In this document: in pieces, positions 33,639 to 37,167 of the stretch
Layout: each line of letters opens with the position of its first letter
Position numbering within the stretch: position 1 is the stretch's first letter
From: Pantoea rwandensis
GTDB lineage: Bacteria > Pseudomonadota > Gammaproteobacteria > Enterobacterales > Enterobacteriaceae
Assembly (NCBI RefSeq): GCF_002095475.1
Contig: NZ_MLFR01000043.1
Span: 1 to 37,167 of the forward strand
Reading direction: 5' to 3'
DNA: 37,167 bases
Made by a program: the position numbers and the translations under genes
Notes under the pieces: generated by a model
The model's input: the letters and a program-made list of their open reading frames with translations, nothing else
Databases searched by the model: none
Told to the model about the DNA's origin: nothing

Positions 33639-34435
33639 GCTGGCTGCTCCGCATGGTGGCTTTGATGGCTGGATATAAATTGCTTAAAGCGCTGAGAACC
33701 TTGTGCACCAAACATCTCCTCCGGCGTGCCCTGGCAATCGATGGTGCCTTGATGCATAAACACCACACGATTTGAGACATTGCGTGCAAATCCCATTTCG
33801 TGCGTCACCACCAGCATGGTGCGGCCCTCTTCAGCCAGGCTACGCATCACTTTCAGCACTTCGCCCACCAGCTCTGGATCCAGCGCGGAAGTCGGTTCAT
33901 CAAACAACATCACTTCCGGGTCCATCGCCAATGCGCGGGCAATGGCGACGCGTTGCTGCTGCCCACCAGAGAGCTGCGCAGGATAAAAATCTTTGCGATT
34001 CAGTAACCCCACGCGGTCCAGCAACTGTTCTGCCTGATCGATACAACTTTTCTTATCGCGCTTCAGCACATAGTGCGGACCTTCAATCACGTTCTGCAGC
34101 ACCGTCATGTGCGACCACAAGTTAAAACTCTGGAACACCATGCCCAAACGAGAACGCAGGCGCTCAATCTGTTTGGGATTCGCCGCTAACTGATGGCCAC
34201 GCGCATGGCGCTTCATTTCGATGGTTTCGCCCCCCACGCTGACCACCCCGGCATCCGGTGTTTCCAGCAGATTAATGCAGCGCAGCAAAGTACTTTTACC
34301 CGATCCGCTAGCACCGAGAATCGAGATGACATCGCCTTGATGTGCCTGCAGCGAGATGCCTTTTAAAACTTCCATCGCGCCAAAGGATTTATGGATATCG
34401 GTGGCGGTTAAGGTGACAGGGGATGTGGATTGCAT
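33635..34435 (-). CDS. Polar amino-acid ABC transporter ATPase (HisP/OccP type)
   Basis: ATPase of a family-3 amino-acid importer, 266 residues. Walker A GASGSGKST at about residues 41-49, Q-loop GMVFQSFNLWSH, signature LSGGQQQR, Walker B VMLFDEPTSALD and H-loop VVTHEMGFA. The insertion EMKRHARGHQLAANPKQIERL before the Q-loop is typical of HisP and the octopine/nopaline importers. I chose the ATG at 34433-34435, with GGAG overlapping the end of the upstream permease gene, over a longer in-frame form. The stop overlaps the lyase-like gene start by four bases. Confidence 0.93.
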   Translation of the reverse strand: MQSTSPVTLTATDIHKSFGAMEVLKGISLQAHQGDVISILGASGSGKSTLLRCINLLETPDAGVVSVGGETIEMKRHARGHQLAANPKQIERLRSRLGMVFQSFNLWSHMTVLQNVIEGPHYVLKRDKKSCIDQAEQLLDRVGLLNRKDFYPAQLSGGQQQRVAIARALAMDPEVMLFDEPTSALDPELVGEVLKVMRSLAEEGRTMLVVTHEMGFARNVSNRVVFMHQGTIDCQGTPEEMFGAQGSQRFKQFISSHQSHHAEQPA

Positions 34436-34436
34436 C

Positions 34437-35165
34437 TTACTCTCCGGCAAGCGGTTTAATGGCGGGTAACGGCTTTTTTTCAACGCGATGCACCGGGGTT
34501 AAACGGCGTTCTAACCACGCGTAAAGCTGGACGATAATGAAATTCAGGATCAGGTAAATCGCGGCAGCGCAGATAAACACTTCCATAGTGCGGTAGGTGC
34601 GCTGAATGATCTGCTGCGCCACGCCGGTGACATCCCATACGGTCACCAAGCTGGCAAGTGCGGTGGATTTCACCAGCAGGATCGCTTCGGTGGAATAAGC
34701 GGGCAGCGCATAACGCAACATGATCGGTGCGATGATGCGACGCAGCAGCAACCAGCGCGACATGCCGCAAGCCAACCCGGCTTCAACCTGGCCCGGCGGC
34801 ACAGCCAACAAGGCACCACGCAGGATCTCAGCGGTATAAGCCGCCGTACACAGCGACAACGCCAGCACCGCGCAGATAAAAGGCTCGCGCAGGAAGGGCC
34901 AGACAAAGCTATGACGGATCACCCCAAACTGACCCAGTCCGTAATAGATCAGGAACAGCTGGATCAGCAATGGCGAACCACGAAACACCAAAATATAGCC
35001 GCGCGCAAAGCCGCTCAGCACCCGCCAGCGACTCATGCGCAATGACAGAATACCGATGGCGAGAATGCCACCACAGAGAAACGCACTGATAAACAAGCCG
35101 AGGGTCACCGGCAGTGCGGCGCTCAGTTTGAGAAAGGTATCGGTCAGAAAGGCGAAGTCGATCAT
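34437..35165 (-). CDS. Amino-acid ABC transporter permease (HisM/OccM type)
   Basis: Inner-membrane permease of the HisMQ family, 242 residues, with about five helices. Family elements are VFRGSPLLIQLFLIYYGLGQFG, the alternating CTAAYTAEILRGALLAVPPGQVEAG segment and the EAA-loop region GMSRWLLLRRIIAPIMLRYALPAYS. The start has AAGGAG seven bases upstream. It is 11 bp behind the other permease gene and probably forms a heterodimer with it. Confidence 0.92.
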   Translation of the reverse strand: MIDFAFLTDTFLKLSAALPVTLGLFISAFLCGGILAIGILSLRMSRWRVLSGFARGYILVFRGSPLLIQLFLIYYGLGQFGVIRHSFVWPFLREPFICAVLALSLCTAAYTAEILRGALLAVPPGQVEAGLACGMSRWLLLRRIIAPIMLRYALPAYSTEAILLVKSTALASLVTVWDVTGVAQQIIQRTYRTMEVFICAAAIYLILNFIIVQLYAWLERRLTPVHRVEKKPLPAIKPLAGE

Positions 35166-35176
35166 GCTGCTGCTCC

Positions 35177-35896
35177 TTAATGCTGCGCCGCAGTGCGACT
35201 TTGCCAGGCGCGTCCAAGGCGTGTTTCCGCCCGACGAAACGCATGATTAGATAACAGTGTCAGCACCAGATAGCAGGCACCGCCAATCAAATAGAACGTG
35301 AAGTAATCGCGCGTGGATCCTGCAGCCACTTGGCTGGCACGCATCAGCTCGACAATGCCAGTAACCGACACCAGCGCCGAATCTTTCAGGCTCATCTGCC
35401 AGACGTTTGACATGCCTGGCAGCGCATAGCGCACAATCTGCGGCAACAGAATGCGCTGTGTGATGCGCCAGCGCGGCATACCAATCGCCACTGCGGCCTC
35501 AACTTCACCTTTTGCTAGCGCCAGTCGAGCCGCGCGATACACTTCACCTTGATAAGATCCAGAGATGAGCCCAATCGCCAGTGCACCAATGAGGAATGGC
35601 GGTGCTTCGATAAAGCCATCCGCACCAAACATCTGTCCCACCAGCGTAATCAGTCCCGACCCACCAAAATAGAACAGGTAGATCACCAGCAGTTCCGGGA
35701 TACCGCGAAACACCGTCGAATAGGCTTCGCCCAACCAGCGGACCCAGCGCTGCGGCGACAACTTGGCCGCTGCCACGCCGGAACCTACCACGGCACCAAT
35801 CATCAGCGCGGCCAGCGACAACAGTAGCGTGGTAAAGGCGGCACCCAAAATCAGGCGGCCCCAGCCATCAGCACCAAAACTCAGCAGGCTCATCAT
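35177..35896 (-). CDS. Amino-acid ABC transporter permease (HisQ/OccQ type)
   Basis: Second permease of the importer, 239 residues, HisMQ family. Visible motifs: STVFRGIPELLVIYLFYFGG, SGSYQGEVYRAARLALAKGEVEAA and the EAA loop IGMPRWRITQRILLPQIVRYALPG. It follows the binding-protein gene by 12 bp. GAGG lies six bases before the first of two ATG codons. Paired with the HisM-type permease downstream. Confidence 0.92.
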   Translation of the reverse strand: MMSLLSFGADGWGRLILGAAFTTLLLSLAALMIGAVVGSGVAAAKLSPQRWVRWLGEAYSTVFRGIPELLVIYLFYFGGSGLITLVGQMFGADGFIEAPPFLIGALAIGLISGSYQGEVYRAARLALAKGEVEAAVAIGMPRWRITQRILLPQIVRYALPGMSNVWQMSLKDSALVSVTGIVELMRASQVAAGSTRDYFTFYLIGGACYLVLTLLSNHAFRRAETRLGRAWQSRTAAQH

Positions 35897-35908
35897 CTTT
35901 CACCTCAC

Positions 35909-36760
35909 TTACGGGGTTACGTCAGTTTTAAACCACTTCTCACTCAGCTTTTTCACCGTGCCATCGGCCAGTGCGGCTTTGATCGCCTCATCGAGCTTGG
36001 CTTTCAGATCGTTGTCTGCCATACGCACGCCCATCGCTTCGCCCTCACCCCAGATCGGGCCACCCAACTGCGGGCCGCTAAAGGTCAGGTTATTGTTCTC
36101 TTTACGCGCCAGCATCGATTGGGCAAAAGTCACATCGTCGAATACCGCATCTATACGACCGGCCTGCAGATCGAGAATTGCATCAGCGGAGGAAGTGTAT
36201 TCACGCACGTCAGCGACATCTTTGAAGTATTTATCAATAAATGGCGTGTAAACCGTGCCGGATGCGATACCGATGGTTTTGCCTTTCAACGCTGCTTTTA
36301 GCGGGGCAATCGCTGTGTTGATCTCTTTCTCATCGTCATGCAGCTTGATGATGTTGTGATCGGCTGGCATCAGCGGGCTGTCTTTCGTGGTGATAAAGGT
36401 GGCTGGCGTGGACGCATAAGGTACGGTGAAATTGACCACTTTTTTACGGTCTGGCGTAATGACAATCGCATCCATAATCACGTCATATTTACCGGCGTTA
36501 AGCCCGGCGATCATGCCATCCCAGTTCTGCACCACCAACTTGCACTGGATGCCCATGCGCTTGCATAAGTCTTCCATCAGCTCAGGTTCAAAGCCACCTA
36601 ACTTGCCGCCCGGCAATGTCAGGTTCCAGGGTTCATAGCTGCCTTCGGTAGCGATGGTGATCGATTTCCACTCTTTGGCCTGCACAGCAACACCGCTAAT
36701 TATCAGGCTGGCAAACAGGGTGGTGAGGCAAAAACGGCGAATTGGGGCGCGATGCGTCAT
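35909..36760 (-). CDS. Periplasmic amino-acid-binding protein, octopine/histidine type
   Basis: Family-3 solute-binding protein, about 283 residues. The signal peptide (about residues 1-28: RRFCLTTLFASLIISGVAVQA) precedes the mature start KEWKSITIATEGSYEPWNL. GKLGGFEPELMEDLCKRM, VQNWDGMIAGLNAGKYDVIM and FTVPYASTPATF match the HisJ/OccT/NocT group, with an insertion of about 25 residues after FITTKDS that is typical of the octopine/nopaline binding proteins. Ligand could be histidine, arginine, an opine or another polar amino acid. The ATG at 36758-36760 has AGGAG seven bases upstream. First gene of the five-gene operon; two HutC-like operators lie upstream. Confidence 0.9.
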   Translation of the reverse strand: MTHRAPIRRFCLTTLFASLIISGVAVQAKEWKSITIATEGSYEPWNLTLPGGKLGGFEPELMEDLCKRMGIQCKLVVQNWDGMIAGLNAGKYDVIMDAIVITPDRKKVVNFTVPYASTPATFITTKDSPLMPADHNIIKLHDDEKEINTAIAPLKAALKGKTIGIASGTVYTPFIDKYFKDVADVREYTSSADAILDLQAGRIDAVFDDVTFAQSMLARKENNNLTFSGPQLGGPIWGEGEAMGVRMADNDLKAKLDEAIKAALADGTVKKLSEKWFKTDVTP

Positions 36761-36826
36761 GCGGTTTCTCCTGGTCATTAATCGAATTGGCTGTCTCTGT
36801 TAGCTGATACAACGCAGATGACATTT

Positions 36827-36840
36827 CATGTATATACAAG
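36827..36840. promoter_or_regulatory. HutC-like operator, proximal
   Basis: CATGTATATACAAG contains the palindrome TGTATATACA, close to the operator class bound by HutC-subfamily GntR regulators (inverted TTGTATATACAA). It lies 67 bp upstream of the binding-protein start. Confidence 0.6.
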
Positions 36841-36922
36841 TTAGCTTGCGGCAGATCATTGTCGGCATAAGCTTTTTGTGAGCCAGCCAGAATAAAAAGT
36901 GATAATCGCCTTGTGGTCTTTA

Positions 36923-36936
36923 CTTGTACATACAAC
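36923..36936. promoter_or_regulatory. HutC-like operator, distal
   Basis: CTTGTACATACAAC is the same type of palindrome (TTGTA-n2-TACAA) as the site at 36827-36840, about 96 bp further upstream. Two sites at this distance would allow cooperative binding or DNA looping; that is inference. Confidence 0.6.
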
Positions 36937-37075
36937 CTAGCAAGCACTGTGCCAGATCAAGAAAGGCGGCAAACTCGGTGGATGGAGAGGTGAGGTGCGC
37001 GGTAATGCACTGCAATGCAGCAGAGACTGCACCAAGATGTAGCTTACAGAGTGAGTGCTGACGTCGCGCATGGAT

Positions 37076-37148
37076 GTAGCGGCGCAATTTATTGCGTACG
37101 GATAGCGACATCATGGCTTTCAATGCGCACGATAAATCGCGCCGCTAC
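37076..37148. repeat. Inverted-repeat copy of the palindromic repeat family
   Basis: The left arm (37076-37096) begins GTAGCGGCGCAATTTATTGC. The right arm (37130-37148, CGATAAATCGCGCCGCTAC) is its near-perfect inverse, separated by 33 bp. Each arm is also a small palindrome (CGCAATTTATTGCG, CGATAAATCG). The arms match the tandem repeats at 1-176, with the central bases varied together. Confidence 0.75.
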
Positions 37149-37167
37149 GGTTTTATGCAGTTTGCAG

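Larger units (their letters stand above)
36761..37075. promoter_or_regulatory. Upstream control region of the importer/lyase operon
   Basis: This non-coding stretch precedes the binding-protein gene and holds the minus-strand promoter and two near-identical GntR/HutC-like palindromes at 36827-36840 and 36923-36936 (96 bp apart). I could not place a confident -35 box; a TATACA within the nearer palindrome may be the -10. Beyond 36950 no further site is evident. Confidence 0.5.

Noticed and set aside
36696..36947. Minus-strand frame overlapping the binding-protein start and its control region
   Set aside because: It overlaps the signal-peptide region in another frame, covers a HutC-like operator and has no recognisable motif.

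Overview
The window looks like the chromosome of a plant-associated or environmental enterobacterium of the Pantoea/Erwinia type. The proteins are close to E. coli homologues (GsiABCD, IaaA, MoeA, YbiT, YbiR, MntR, OmpX, RhtA, Dps, GlnHPQ, YbiO, RlmF). The gene order is a rearranged version of the E. coli 18-19 min region. A membrane gluconate dehydrogenase operon is added, as is common in Pantoea and its relatives. The genus is inferred; no rRNA or other marker is present.

Layout. Positions 1-216 hold four 44-bp tandem palindromic repeats and a degenerate fifth. Positions 272-6584 (minus) are the operon iaaA-gsiA-gsiB-gsiC-gsiD for isoaspartyl peptide hydrolysis and glutathione/peptide import; gsiA carries a one-base deletion. 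Positions 6813-8802 (plus) are moeA-moeB for molybdenum cofactor, with moeB frameshifted in its ATP-binding glycine loop. Positions 8872-11051 (minus) are the ABC-F gene ybiT and an hns paralogue. Positions 11482-16057 (minus) hold a sugar transporter relic and a complete EmrA/EmrB/outer-membrane-lipoprotein efflux operon. Positions 16245-17834 (minus) are mntR-ybiR. Divergent from mntR, behind a clear MntR-type operator, is an unusual pair of tiny genes: a 29-residue hydrophobic peptide and a 64-residue MntS-like protein with an extra Cys-rich N-terminus. Positions 18600-22395 (plus) encode the three gluconate dehydrogenase subunits, where E. coli has opgE. Then come ompX (minus), rhtA, dps, glnHPQ and ybiO (plus), rlmF (minus) and a flavin-reductase-like gene (plus).

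The last 5 kb (32157-36760, minus) is a tight five-gene operon: an octopine/histidine-type amino-acid ABC importer followed by a histidine/aromatic ammonia-lyase homologue. That lyase homologue lacks exactly the Ala-Ser-Gly triad that forms the MIO cofactor and has two further active-site substitutions, while the rest of the fold is retained. Two HutC-like operators lie upstream. I consider this operon the most interesting system in the window.

The same short palindromic repeat motif (GTAGCGGCGC followed by a CATTTATG-like core) recurs at 1-176, 30023-30073 and 37076-37148. An unexplained intergenic block at 31781-32156 contains two strong hairpins with GGA loops. Gene identifications rest on remembered family sequences and visible motifs; no database search was run.
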